Source of the DNA: an uncultured Bacteroidota bacterium
GTDB lineage: Bacteria; Bacteroidota; Bacteroidia; B-17B0; Aurantibacillaceae
Length of the DNA: 64,000 nucleotides
NCBI GenBank assembly: GCA_937873155.1
Contig: CALMVZ010000024.1
Location: forward strand, 186,001-250,000
Direction of reading: 5' to 3'
Shown here: positions 36,764 to 44,939 of the stretch, piece after piece
Layout: each line of letters opens with the position of its first letter
How positions within the stretch are numbered: position 1 is the stretch's first letter
Program-made: the position numbers and the translations under genes
The notes under the pieces: model-generated
Databases searched by the model: none
Told to the model about the DNA's origin: nothing
The model's input: the letters and a program-made list of their open reading frames with translations, nothing else

Positions 36764-37726
36764 ATGCAATACAAATCGGATACCGAAGCTGTAGAAGCCT
36801 TTGTTGCTAAATATAAGCAATTGAATTCCGAGATCGGAAAAGTAATTGTTGGACAGAACGAAACCATTCGTGATGTGCTTATTTCTGTTTTTAGTAAAGG
36901 ACATTGTTTATTAGTTGGTGTTCCGGGATTAGCAAAAACCTTATTGGTAAATACAATTGCTGATGCTTTAGGATTATCATTTAACCGTATTCAATTTACA
37001 CCTGACTTAATGCCCGGTGATATTATTGGCAGTGAAGTGTTGGATGAGAGCCGTAATTTTAAGTTCATTAAAGGTCCTTTGTTTGCGAATATTATTTTAG
37101 CGGATGAGATCAACCGTACGCCTCCAAAAACACAGGCTGCTTTATTAGAAGCGATGCAGGAACGACAAGTAACTGCAGCAGGAAAAAAATATGAATTAGG
37201 AAATCCATTTTTCGTTCTGGCAACACAGAACCCGATAGAGCAGGAGGGAACTTATCCTTTACCGGAAGCGCAGTTAGACCGATTCATGTTTAATGTGTGG
37301 TTAGATTATCCGAGTTTCGCTGAGGAGTTACAAGTAGTAAAACAAACCACAACAACATCTAACGCGAAAGTAAATAAAGTGTTAAGCGCAGAAGAAATAG
37401 TTTATTTCCAGGAATTGGTTCGTAAAGTGCCGGTTGCTGATAATGTGATTGAATACGCTGTTAAGTTGGTGAACAAAACCCGTTTGAAAAGTGAATACTC
37501 GAGTGAAGTGTCGAAAAAATATTTAGCATGGGGTGCAGGTCCGCGTGCATCACAATATTTAACCCTTGGTGCAAAATGCCACGCTTTGATCAATGGAAAA
37601 TTCAGTCCGGATATTGAGGACGTGAAAGCTATTGCTATTCCTATTTTACGTCACCGTTTGGTTTTAAATTACAAAGCAGAAGCGGAGGGTGTAAGTGTTG
37701 AAGAGATCATTAAACAATTGCTATAA
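36764..37726 (+). CDS. MoxR-family AAA+ ATPase
   Basis: A 320-residue ATPase of the MoxR class, chaperone-like proteins that activate or insert cofactors into partner complexes. Walker A GVPGLAKT, Walker B ILADEINR, and the MoxR-specific TPKTQAALLEAMQERQVT and ATQNPIEQEGTYPLPEAQLDRF are all present. Many MoxR genes sit beside von Willebrand A-domain partner genes; none is present here, only a hypothetical helical protein that overlaps the stop by one base, so the partner is unclear. Confidence 0.94.
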   Translation: MQYKSDTEAVEAFVAKYKQLNSEIGKVIVGQNETIRDVLISVFSKGHCLLVGVPGLAKTLLVNTIADALGLSFNRIQFTPDLMPGDIIGSEVLDESRNFKFIKGPLFANIILADEINRTPPKTQAALLEAMQERQVTAAGKKYELGNPFFVLATQNPIEQEGTYPLPEAQLDRFMFNVWLDYPSFAEELQVVKQTTTTSNAKVNKVLSAEEIVYFQELVRKVPVADNVIEYAVKLVNKTRLKSEYSSEVSKKYLAWGAGPRASQYLTLGAKCHALINGKFSPDIEDVKAIAIPILRHRLVLNYKAEAEGVSVEEIIKQLL

Positions 37727-38238
37727 TGACAAAGCAATCAGAAGACAGCTTCGAAAAGAATAATCAAAAGTATTTCGACGAGAAAAAATTCCGTACTATT
37801 ATTATTGGTAAAGATGGCATTAAAGATACAGGTGATCTGAAAGATGCAATTGATGAGATCGCGGAAGGAAAATTACTGCCTGAAGAACGCGAAGCCCTTT
37901 TAGCAAAGATAAAGGCCAGTAATCCCGAAAAAGCATTATTGAAAGTAGTTTCTTCTGTAAAAGACAAAACAAAAAAAGCGAGGCTCATTTCTATTTATTG
38001 GGAGATCGGTTTGGATTGTACTTCTGATTTTCTCTTCTTTGTAAAACAAGCTTGCGAAGGTGATTACATGATAGCCATGGAATGCTTAACCGTAATTGAA
38101 ACTATCGAAAGCGAAATTCTCTCCGCAGATCTGAAAGCTGCTCAACAACTCCTTACCGAAACAATAAACTCAAATCCCGAAAGCGCTCCGATGCTTGAAG
38201 AAATTTTGGTTTGGGTGGAGGAACGGATTCAGGGCTAA
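37726..38238 (+). CDS. Helical hypothetical protein behind MoxR
   Basis: A 170-residue, strongly charged, predicted all-helical soluble protein, translationally coupled to MoxR (TAATG overlap). The pattern of paired helices (SNPEKALLKVVSSVKDKTKKARLISIYWEIGLD, SADLKAAQQLLTETI) suggests a HEAT/ARM-like scaffold. Its last three codons and stop (ATT CAG GGC TAA) come from the left arm of a palindromic repeat that starts at 38229, so the native end may have been altered by that element. Function unknown. Confidence 0.65.
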   Translation: MTKQSEDSFEKNNQKYFDEKKFRTIIIGKDGIKDTGDLKDAIDEIAEGKLLPEEREALLAKIKASNPEKALLKVVSSVKDKTKKARLISIYWEIGLDCTSDFLFFVKQACEGDYMIAMECLTVIETIESEILSADLKAAQQLLTETINSNPESAPMLEEILVWVEERIQG

Positions 38239-38317
38239 AGCCCAAATTGTTGTAGATTCATTAACCCCGGACTTAAGTCCGGGGTTTTTAATACCAAAGC
38301 GACAGGCTTTAACCCTG
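38229..38317. repeat. Nested palindromic repeat, copy 2
   Basis: Left arm TCAGGGCTAAAGCCCA (38229-38244) is identical to copy 1. The central perfect palindrome at 38263-38286 is also identical. The right arm (38302-38317, ACAGGCTTTAACCCTG) has drifted. It lies between convergent genes, supplies the stop codon of the 37726 gene and ends five bases before the stop of the M16 gene. Confidence 0.85.
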
Positions 38318-38321
38318 AAAG

Positions 38322-39602
38322 TTACATCCTGCCCGCCACACACTCAATAAGATCCTTTTCCTGGAGGTACTTATTAGCCATCTCGTGAATGTCTTGCGGT
38401 GTCACATTTTTTACGGCTTTAAAATAATTGGCGTAATAGCTGTAATCCAAGCCGAATTCTTTTACGGCAATGAATTTTTCCGCTAAAGCAAATGGCCCGT
38501 CAACACTTCTTAAGAATTGGCCCAGTATATAATTGCGCACGGTTTCTAATTCTTCTGTGCTTACAAGATCATTGCGTAAAATGTTAATCTCTTTATAAAT
38601 TTCTTCCAGGGCATTTTTGGTCACATCAGAACCAACTTCTGTGCTGATTGAAAAATAACCCGAGTGAACTAAAGAAGTTAATCCTGAACCGATCCCGTAA
38701 GTATATCCTTTATCTTCGCGGATGTTCGCCATTAAACGCGAACCAAAATAACCGCCAAGGATCGTGTTCAATACCTGGAATTTAAAATAGTCTTCATGTG
38801 TCTTGTTAAACAGCACTCGCCCTATCTTTATGGCGGATTGAATAGCATCACTTTTCTCAACTAATACTTTTCGTTCTGAAGTTGTATTCAATACAGCGGG
38901 TTTGCTTTGTGCAGGGGAAGCGCTTCCCCAATTTTCTTTTCCGAAATGATCATTCAATACTTTATGAAGATCCTTAGGTAAATTTCCGGCAGCGACAATA
39001 AAACAATTCTTAAAACTGTAATGATCTTTGAAGAAATTAATGATATCGCTTTGTTTCAAGGTATCAAAATCCTCTGTCCTGGCGTCAATACCATAAGGAT
39101 GTTGTGCACCGAATAACAACTCAGTGAATTTCCTTCTTGATAAACTGCTTACTTTTCCCTGGTTAATTAAATGTTTTTGTTTGCGGTTGGCTAAATGAAT
39201 ATCAATTTCACTTTGCGGGAAAATGGAATCTTTTAAGATCTCTTCGGCAAAAGCTAAACTTTCGTTCAGATATTTGTTCAACGAATAAATAGTAACGCAA
39301 GCATAATCCTGGCCAACTTCCAGTTCTAAAAAAGAACCAAAGAAATCAATATGCTCCGATAATTGTAAAGCATTACGTTTTGTTGTACCTGCTTCCAGTA
39401 AAGTATTGGTAGTAGAAGCTAACAGGGTGCGGTCCTGGTAATACATACCCGCACTGAAAATAAATTCAACTTTAGTCAACTCCTGCGAACCCGCATTGAT
39501 ACTGTATACCGGAACTCCATTATCCAAGCGTTGTTCAGCTGCATTGATAATATCAATTTTCTCAATGGTCTTAAATTCGGGGGCTATGGTTCTATCTAAC
39601 AT
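38322..39602 (-). CDS. M16-family zinc-peptidase homologue, catalytically inactive subunit
   Basis: A 426-residue protein of the M16B fold. The position of the HxxEH zinc motif reads LLEAGTTKR here, so the catalytic residues are missing, while the C-terminal Arg-Tyr pair that engages substrate in the second half is kept (FGSRLMANIREDKGYTYGIGSGL). This is the profile of the partner subunit of a heterodimeric M16 protease. The active half is encoded about 3.8 kb upstream on the same strand at 42199-43437. No signal peptide is seen. Confidence 0.9.
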   Translation of the reverse strand: MLDRTIAPEFKTIEKIDIINAAEQRLDNGVPVYSINAGSQELTKVEFIFSAGMYYQDRTLLASTTNTLLEAGTTKRNALQLSEHIDFFGSFLELEVGQDYACVTIYSLNKYLNESLAFAEEILKDSIFPQSEIDIHLANRKQKHLINQGKVSSLSRRKFTELLFGAQHPYGIDARTEDFDTLKQSDIINFFKDHYSFKNCFIVAAGNLPKDLHKVLNDHFGKENWGSASPAQSKPAVLNTTSERKVLVEKSDAIQSAIKIGRVLFNKTHEDYFKFQVLNTILGGYFGSRLMANIREDKGYTYGIGSGLTSLVHSGYFSISTEVGSDVTKNALEEIYKEINILRNDLVSTEELETVRNYILGQFLRSVDGPFALAEKFIAVKEFGLDYSYYANYFKAVKNVTPQDIHEMANKYLQEKDLIECVAGRM

Positions 39603-39639
39603 TTTTTTTCTTTTTAGCTTTATTCTTCTTTCGTTTTAC

Positions 39640-39692
39640 TTCTTAGCGTTTTTTGCGCATTCTTTGTGTTCTTTGCGGTTAAACCTTGTGGC
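39640..39692. repeat. TTAGCG...TTTGCGGTTAAA word repeat
   Basis: The spacer between the M16 gene and the glycosyltransferase contains CTTAGCGTTTTTTGCGCATTC then TTTGTGTTCTTTGCGGTTAAA, repeats of a CTTTGCG-like word. Such strings recur in spacers of Bacteroidota genomes. No gene. Confidence 0.5.
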
Positions 39693-39698
39693 CGCTAA

Positions 39699-41522
39699 TT
39701 ACTCGATTGCTTTTGAAACTTCGTTTATACCTTCTGCTTTTAAATGATATAATTTCAAACTATTCAGCTTAAAGGTAATTTCTTTTTTATCAATATTCCA
39801 TAAAAAGGCGACTAACCTGCTTTTTTGTAAGGGCAGCGAATCCGTTTGGATACAAGTTTTAAAATGTTCAACACCATTCCAATCGTAACGCACCCAATTC
39901 AAAGCAGTGCGACGGAAGTATTTCGACTGCCCGTCAACATCCACTTGTAAAACTAAAAAAGCATTCAAAGGTTTAGGTGCCCCTGCAATACTGATATCAA
40001 ATTCCGCCATTACAGGATCTTTCGAAATAAAAGTAGTATCGATCTTCTCATAAAAAGAATAATATTCGTCAGCGCCTTTGTATTCTTTAGGATCATTCAT
40101 GTCTAGCTGTAATTTCCGTTCTATATCAACTTTACGTTTCAGCAGTACCATGTTCCAGTATTTAGCCGTTGCCAGTTCTGTATAATATTTATCGTAGTAC
40201 GGTTTATCCTTCTTCCACGTAATGTAATAATCACAATTCATGCTCATCAATTCAGGAGGCATCATGTGATTTAATTTTTCCTCGCTGTTATAATTATAGA
40301 AAGTATAAAACAATTCCAATACCCTGTGACCACCAATTGTGATCGGTCGTGGCGACTTCTTTTGTTCCGAGAGCAGGATATCAAAGAATTCCTTCGGCAT
40401 CGTCTCATAAAATCCCCATGCGTGTTTGCTGAAGTTTATATTGAATGCAAAATGAATCAAAAAATATAGGGGAAAAATACAGAACGGACTAAAGAACTTC
40501 AATTCAAATTCATCCAATAAGAAAGCAATGGATAAAATGAAGAGGATATAAAAGAATAAACCGGTGCGATCCTCAGGATAATTCACATGAAAAAGTAATT
40601 TCAGGAAATAAAATGCGGCTATCAAAGAGATCAACATCAGGAAACATAATCCAAATGTACTTCCTGTCAGAAATTTTAATTTATGCCTGAATAACTGAAT
40701 ACCCCAGAAAACGAACAATACCGCGAAAGAAATAAGAACGACAATATAAACAGCAACATGCTTGATGAAAACGGTATCTAATAGAGATTCAAATGTGGTT
40801 TTCCAGTAGCTGTGGTTTCCGCTGCCATAATACAAAGCGCCATTCTCCTGTAAGTAGAATGCATACTTCACCCAAAAGAAGATCAGGCCAAAATTTACGG
40901 CCAATAATAAAAGGTTCTTAATACTGAATAACTGTTTGCTTTTGATCTGGAATAACATCAGTATTCCCGTTGCGATCAATAAAGTAAAAACTAATGTCAG
41001 ATTAGCGCATAAAGCAATTTGTCCGAATAAAATGAATTTCCAGGCATAACTGAATTTAGAATTCTTTAAATAGTTGAAGAAATAATAAAGTGATAATACT
41101 AAAAAGGAAATAGATAATCCGTAACCACGGCACAACGAATAGAAATTGATAATGTTGAACGATAGAACGAATGCTGTTGTCAAAGTTACTTTAGCAAGAA
41201 AATTGTTTAAGGTCTGGCAATGTTTGTAAACTCCGTAACCTAAAACCAGGAATGCGAACAGGCAGGGCAGGCGTAATGCAATAACAGAGGACCCGAATAA
41301 TTTATAGCTGATCCATCCTAAAAAACTATTTAAGAAATGCCCGTTAGCGTCAATGTGCGATAGGAACGGTAAGAATTTTTCGGATTGAATGTAATAATAG
41401 AACGTGGCAACTTCATCATGCGCGAATGGAACATGGATACAGCGGATGAGAACAATAACAAATGCAATTGCGAAGGCAACGAAATAGTAAAGATTGAATT
41501 TATCCTTAAAACCTTCTCGCAT
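39699..41522 (-). CDS. GT-C type membrane glycosyltransferase (ArnT/PMT-like)
   Basis: A 607-residue integral membrane protein with about ten hydrophobic segments up to residue 350 and an early external loop with the GT-C acidic pair Asp36-Glu37 (VPFAHDEVATFYYY), then DANGHFLNSFLGW. The C-terminal 200 residues are soluble and beta-rich, with a stretch ADEYYSFYEKIDTTF and an ending around FLWNIDKKEITFKLNSL. It probably transfers a sugar from a lipid carrier to an exported acceptor. It is a paralogue of the frameshifted gene at 12442-14347. It lies four bases behind coaD, so the two are co-transcribed although functionally unrelated. Confidence 0.8.
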   Translation of the reverse strand: MREGFKDKFNLYYFVAFAIAFVIVLIRCIHVPFAHDEVATFYYYIQSEKFLPFLSHIDANGHFLNSFLGWISYKLFGSSVIALRLPCLFAFLVLGYGVYKHCQTLNNFLAKVTLTTAFVLSFNIINFYSLCRGYGLSISFLVLSLYYFFNYLKNSKFSYAWKFILFGQIALCANLTLVFTLLIATGILMLFQIKSKQLFSIKNLLLLAVNFGLIFFWVKYAFYLQENGALYYGSGNHSYWKTTFESLLDTVFIKHVAVYIVVLISFAVLFVFWGIQLFRHKLKFLTGSTFGLCFLMLISLIAAFYFLKLLFHVNYPEDRTGLFFYILFILSIAFLLDEFELKFFSPFCIFPLYFLIHFAFNINFSKHAWGFYETMPKEFFDILLSEQKKSPRPITIGGHRVLELFYTFYNYNSEEKLNHMMPPELMSMNCDYYITWKKDKPYYDKYYTELATAKYWNMVLLKRKVDIERKLQLDMNDPKEYKGADEYYSFYEKIDTTFISKDPVMAEFDISIAGAPKPLNAFLVLQVDVDGQSKYFRRTALNWVRYDWNGVEHFKTCIQTDSLPLQKSRLVAFLWNIDKKEITFKLNSLKLYHLKAEGINEVSKAIE

Positions 41523-41526
41523 TCTT

Positions 41527-42141
41527 TTAATCTAAAAGATACTGCTTGTGTTTTTTGAATTGTTCGAGCGTACGGATACCTGAAGAACTTATATGTTCGA
41601 ATTCCTTATCGCAAAAAATGCTGATGATCTTAATGCCCGGTTTTAATTCCTGGATATAACGGTATTGATTCTGCTCATATTGAAAGTCGGTTGAGTTACG
41701 TAAGCCTCTTATTACAACTACTTCATATTTCAATGAATTAATGAAATCAGTTAATAAACCATTATACTCACAAATTTGTCGGTTCTTAATTGTTTTCGGA
41801 CGAACAGGGGCGCTTTTTCCTTTGTCAGGATTATTACCAAAAGCAATGATCACTTTATCAAATATTTTCTCTGCTTTTTGCAGAATATTATAATGCCCTT
41901 TGTGAAAAGGATTGAAACTTCCCGGGAAAACTGCAATACGAGGCACATGAGAACTCACGTAATCGATCAAAGCGTTCAGTTTTTTATCGGCATTGATCTT
42001 TTTCAAATGTTCCAGCCTTGCTTTTCTATATTCTGTAAAATCAATTGACTGATGAGCAGAGAACATTTTTTTCTCGGCATCCATTTGTTTGCTGAATGAA
42101 AGTTTTTCGTAGTCTTTCAGTTTATCCTTAAATACGATCAT
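41527..42141 (-). CDS. coaD: Pantetheine-phosphate adenylyltransferase (CoaD) with N-terminal extension
   Basis: Makes dephospho-CoA from phosphopantetheine and ATP. The nucleotidyltransferase core starts at about residue 68: VFPGSFNPFHKGHYNIL contains the (H/T)xGH motif as His80-Lys-Gly-His83, followed by RGLRNSTDFQYEQNQ and a C-terminal SSSGIR. The usual enzyme is about 155-165 aa; this one is 204 aa because a helical, charged extension of about 65 residues (AEKKMFSAHQSIDFTEYRK) precedes the core. The start at 42141 gives that extension; no shorter start falls between it and the core, so the extension appears real. Confidence 0.87.
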   Translation of the reverse strand: MIVFKDKLKDYEKLSFSKQMDAEKKMFSAHQSIDFTEYRKARLEHLKKINADKKLNALIDYVSSHVPRIAVFPGSFNPFHKGHYNILQKAEKIFDKVIIAFGNNPDKGKSAPVRPKTIKNRQICEYNGLLTDFINSLKYEVVVIRGLRNSTDFQYEQNQYRYIQELKPGIKIISIFCDKEFEHISSSGIRTLEQFKKHKQYLLD

Positions 42142-42198
42142 TATTTTCTAATTTAAGTCTGTGTAAATCCGTGATCCCGATAGCTTCAGGACCGCGGC

Positions 42199-43437
42199 TT
42201 ATTTCTTTTTTAAATAATATAATGTAGAGCAGTTGGTTTCGGTTAGTGTAACAGAGGCGATGTTCTTAATATCGGTGGTAGTCACGGCAAGGTATTTGCC
42301 AATTTCTTCATTGATCAGTTTTGCATCTCCTAATAATTCAGAGATCGCTAAGTTCGTTGCTTTATTTAAAATATCAGTTTCAGAGAAGGTAATGCTTGAT
42401 TCAACTTTGTTCTTACATTTTTGTAATTCGGTTTCTGAAACTAATTCTGTTCGTACTTTTTCTAATTCTTTTATGATCGCTTTTTCAGCTGTGTCCATCT
42501 CAACACCTTCACTTAATTTTCCTGATACCACAAACAAGCCTTTATCAAAATCACCCATTACATAAGCGTTGATCTCAGAGAAAAGCGGATCCTCTTTCAC
42601 TAAAGCATTATACAAACGCGATGAATTCCCTCTTGATAAAATATCTGACAAAAGATCAAAAGCATGATATTCCTTATCAAAACGCGAGCACATATGATAT
42701 GCTTTGTAAATAGAACTTACCGGTACATCACGCTCCACAGTTAACTTTCTCGCTTCAGTTTGTTTGGGTTCAACAGGTAAATCCCGTTTTGGTTTAGGAA
42801 TTTCAGGAATTGGCTCGAACCATTTTGTACATAATTGTTTTACTTGATCCAATTCAACATTCCCTGTTACAACCATGATCGCATTGGCCGGATGATAATG
42901 CTTTTTGAAGAATGATCTTACATCATCCATAGTTGCATTTTCAATATGCGAAATTTCTTTTCCGATAGTTGCCCATTTGTAAGGATGAACTTTATAACAC
43001 AACGGACGCAACAACAACCAAACATCGCCGTAAGGCTGATTTAAATACCGTTGCTTGAATTCCTCAATTACAACACTGCGCTGAACTTCCAGGCTTTTAT
43101 CGGTGAAAGCCAAACTTAACATCCGGTCACTCTCTAACCAAAAAGCAGTTTCTAAATTTTCGGCAGGAACAGTGCAATAATAATTTGTTATATCATTTGT
43201 AGTGAAAGCGTTGTTTTCCCCACCCACTAACTGCAAAGGCTCATCGTAATTCGGAATATTGATACTTCCCCCAAACATCAAATGCTCAAACAGATGCGCA
43301 AAACCTGTTTTACTCTCATCTTCATCACGCGCACCAACATCATACAAAATATTTAAACATGCCATCGGCGACGACTTGTCCTGGTGAACAATAACAGTCA
43401 GGTTATTCTTGAGTTTGATTTTTTCGAATTTTATCAT
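42199..43437 (-). CDS. M16-family zinc peptidase, catalytically active subunit
   Basis: A 412-residue insulinase/pitrilysin-type metallopeptidase when started at ATG 43437 (a TTG at 43455 adds six residues). The inverted zinc motif is intact: His48-Leu-Phe-Glu51-His52 in GFAHLFEHLMFGGS, with the downstream glutamate in the VIEEFKQRY helix. No signal peptide is visible. It is the first gene of a minus-strand run M16-coaD-GT-M16, and its partner is the inactive M16 homologue at 38322-39602. Confidence 0.93.
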   Translation of the reverse strand: MIKFEKIKLKNNLTVIVHQDKSSPMACLNILYDVGARDEDESKTGFAHLFEHLMFGGSINIPNYDEPLQLVGGENNAFTTNDITNYYCTVPAENLETAFWLESDRMLSLAFTDKSLEVQRSVVIEEFKQRYLNQPYGDVWLLLRPLCYKVHPYKWATIGKEISHIENATMDDVRSFFKKHYHPANAIMVVTGNVELDQVKQLCTKWFEPIPEIPKPKRDLPVEPKQTEARKLTVERDVPVSSIYKAYHMCSRFDKEYHAFDLLSDILSRGNSSRLYNALVKEDPLFSEINAYVMGDFDKGLFVVSGKLSEGVEMDTAEKAIIKELEKVRTELVSETELQKCKNKVESSITFSETDILNKATNLAISELLGDAKLINEEIGKYLAVTTTDIKNIASVTLTETNCSTLYYLKKK

Positions 43438-43545
43438 CTTGCAATTATATAACAAAATGCAATGGGATAAAGTTACAGTTATTTTTTACAGCGCAAGTTT
43501 GTATATATAATTAAAAAACACTTAATTTCGTTATGCCGTTAATTT

Positions 43546-43938
43546 ATGAGCACAAAAGCCATCAAGGAAGTTAAGCTAAAAAATCTGACCATAACTCTTG
43601 TGGAAGATAATATCATCAGAATAGAGGTAGATGAACATTGTATAGTTGATATCGATGAAGTAAAGGAAGTGCAAAAAGTAAAACGGTCTTTGATCGGAGA
43701 TCAAAGGCATTCTGTTTTGTTCATTACGCCGAAATTCGGAACAATGACCAAGGAGGCGAGAGAGCATTCGGCATCAAAAGAAGTAAACATACATGCAATG
43801 GGAAAGGCAATTGTATTGAATGGTTTGGCCATGCGAATTCTCGCTAATTTTTTTATTAATTTTAATAAGCCGCCGGTTGAGCACCGCGTTTTTGAGAATG
43901 AAGAGGACGCTTTGGAATGGCTCCGAACTCTAAAGTAA
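43546..43938 (+). CDS. STAS/SpoIIAA-like domain protein
   Basis: A 130-residue cytoplasmic protein with a strand-helix pattern resembling STAS/SpoIIAA-like folds: ITLVEDNIIRIEVDE, a helix IDEVKEVQKVKRSL, the strand VLFITPKFGTM, a helix TKEAREHSA, the strand AMGKAIVLNGLAMR, and EDALEWLRTL at the end, the typical last helix of such proteins. Bacteroidota carry many of these of unknown role (DUF7793-like). It overlaps the stop of the convergent nitronate monooxygenase-like gene by nine bases. Confidence 0.68.
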   Translation: MSTKAIKEVKLKNLTITLVEDNIIRIEVDEHCIVDIDEVKEVQKVKRSLIGDQRHSVLFITPKFGTMTKEAREHSASKEVNIHAMGKAIVLNGLAMRILANFFINFNKPPVEHRVFENEEDALEWLRTLK

Positions 43939-44874
43939 TTTTGAAAGCCGGGAGATAGTTGAATTAAAATCTTTCATGATCTCTTCCACAATTTCCCCTG
44001 CGGGTTTTATCGAATCGATCGCCCCGCTAATTTGTCCGATCTCCAATTCACCTTCATTCATATCGCCTTCAAACATTCCTTTTTTAGCTCTCGCACGACC
44101 TAAAATCTGGGCGATCTCTTCTTTCGATGCGCCGCGTTTTTCAGCAGCTTCAACTTCTGAATAGAATTTATTTTTAATTAAACGTACAGGGGTAAGTTGT
44201 TTTAAGGTCAGAACAGTATCACCTTCATTCGTATGGATAACAGCATCTTTGAAATTCTGGTGTGCCGATGATTCGGGTGTTGCAACAAAGCGGCTTCCAA
44301 TTTGAACCGCATCAGCACCTAAAGCAAAAGCTGCTGCCATCGCAGATCCGCTTCCAATTCCTCCCGCAGCGATCAAAGGAATGCTCACTGCTTTCCGGAC
44401 CTGTGGTATCAATACTAAAGTGGTTGTTTCTTCCCGTCCGTTATGTCCCCCGGCTTCAAAACCTTCAGCAACTATAGCATCAACACCTGCTTCCTGGCAT
44501 TTGATTGCAAATTTCACATTACTCACCACATGAACTACAGTAATGCCGTGTTCTTTAAGTTTTGATGTCCAGGTCTTTGGGTTGCCCGCGCTGGTAAATA
44601 CAATTTTAACACCTTCATCAATTGTTACCTGAATGTGTTTATCTATATCAGGATACAACAATGGAATATTTACGCCGAATGGTTTATTGGTGGCTTTTTT
44701 ACACTTTTGGATATGCTCCTTTAGTACCTCAGGGTACATGGATCCGGAGCCTATTAGCCCGAGGCCACCCGCGTTACTTACTGCAGAGGCCAGCTCCCAG
44801 CCACTGCACCAGATCATACCGGCCTGGATAATAGGGTATTTTATGTTAAAAAGAGTACAAACCGGGTTCTTCAT
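43930..44874 (-). CDS. Nitronate monooxygenase / enoyl-reductase II-like FMN enzyme
   Basis: A 314-residue TIM-barrel flavoprotein of the 2-nitropropane dioxygenase/FabK family. FMN-binding glycine motifs are visible: MIWCSGWELASAVSNAGGLGLIGSGSM at the N-terminus, and AAGGIGSGSAMAAAFALGADAVQIGSRF, with the central FEAGGHNG segment that carries the conserved His. Family members oxidise nitroalkanes or reduce enoyl-ACP. Without a fatty-acid gene neighbourhood the choice stays open. It lies alone and convergent to the STAS-like gene. Confidence 0.86.
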   Translation of the reverse strand: MKNPVCTLFNIKYPIIQAGMIWCSGWELASAVSNAGGLGLIGSGSMYPEVLKEHIQKCKKATNKPFGVNIPLLYPDIDKHIQVTIDEGVKIVFTSAGNPKTWTSKLKEHGITVVHVVSNVKFAIKCQEAGVDAIVAEGFEAGGHNGREETTTLVLIPQVRKAVSIPLIAAGGIGSGSAMAAAFALGADAVQIGSRFVATPESSAHQNFKDAVIHTNEGDTVLTLKQLTPVRLIKNKFYSEVEAAEKRGASKEEIAQILGRARAKKGMFEGDMNEGELEIGQISGAIDSIKPAGEIVEEIMKDFNSTISRLSKLL

Positions 44875-44939
44875 AGAGCCAAAAAATAGTTAAAAATATG
44901 TGGTATAAAGTTAGAAATTTTATTAATTTTGTTAGGTAT

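Noticed and set aside
42160-42195. Possible repeat remnant TCCCGATAGCTTCAGGA with CTGTGTAAATCCGTGA before coaD
   Set aside because: Resembles words in other spacers (compare 22940-22970) but the match is too short and degenerate to define.
44622-44893. Plus-strand frames opposite the nitronate monooxygenase-like gene
   Set aside because: Two overlapping shadows antisense to a clear FMN enzyme; no support as genes.
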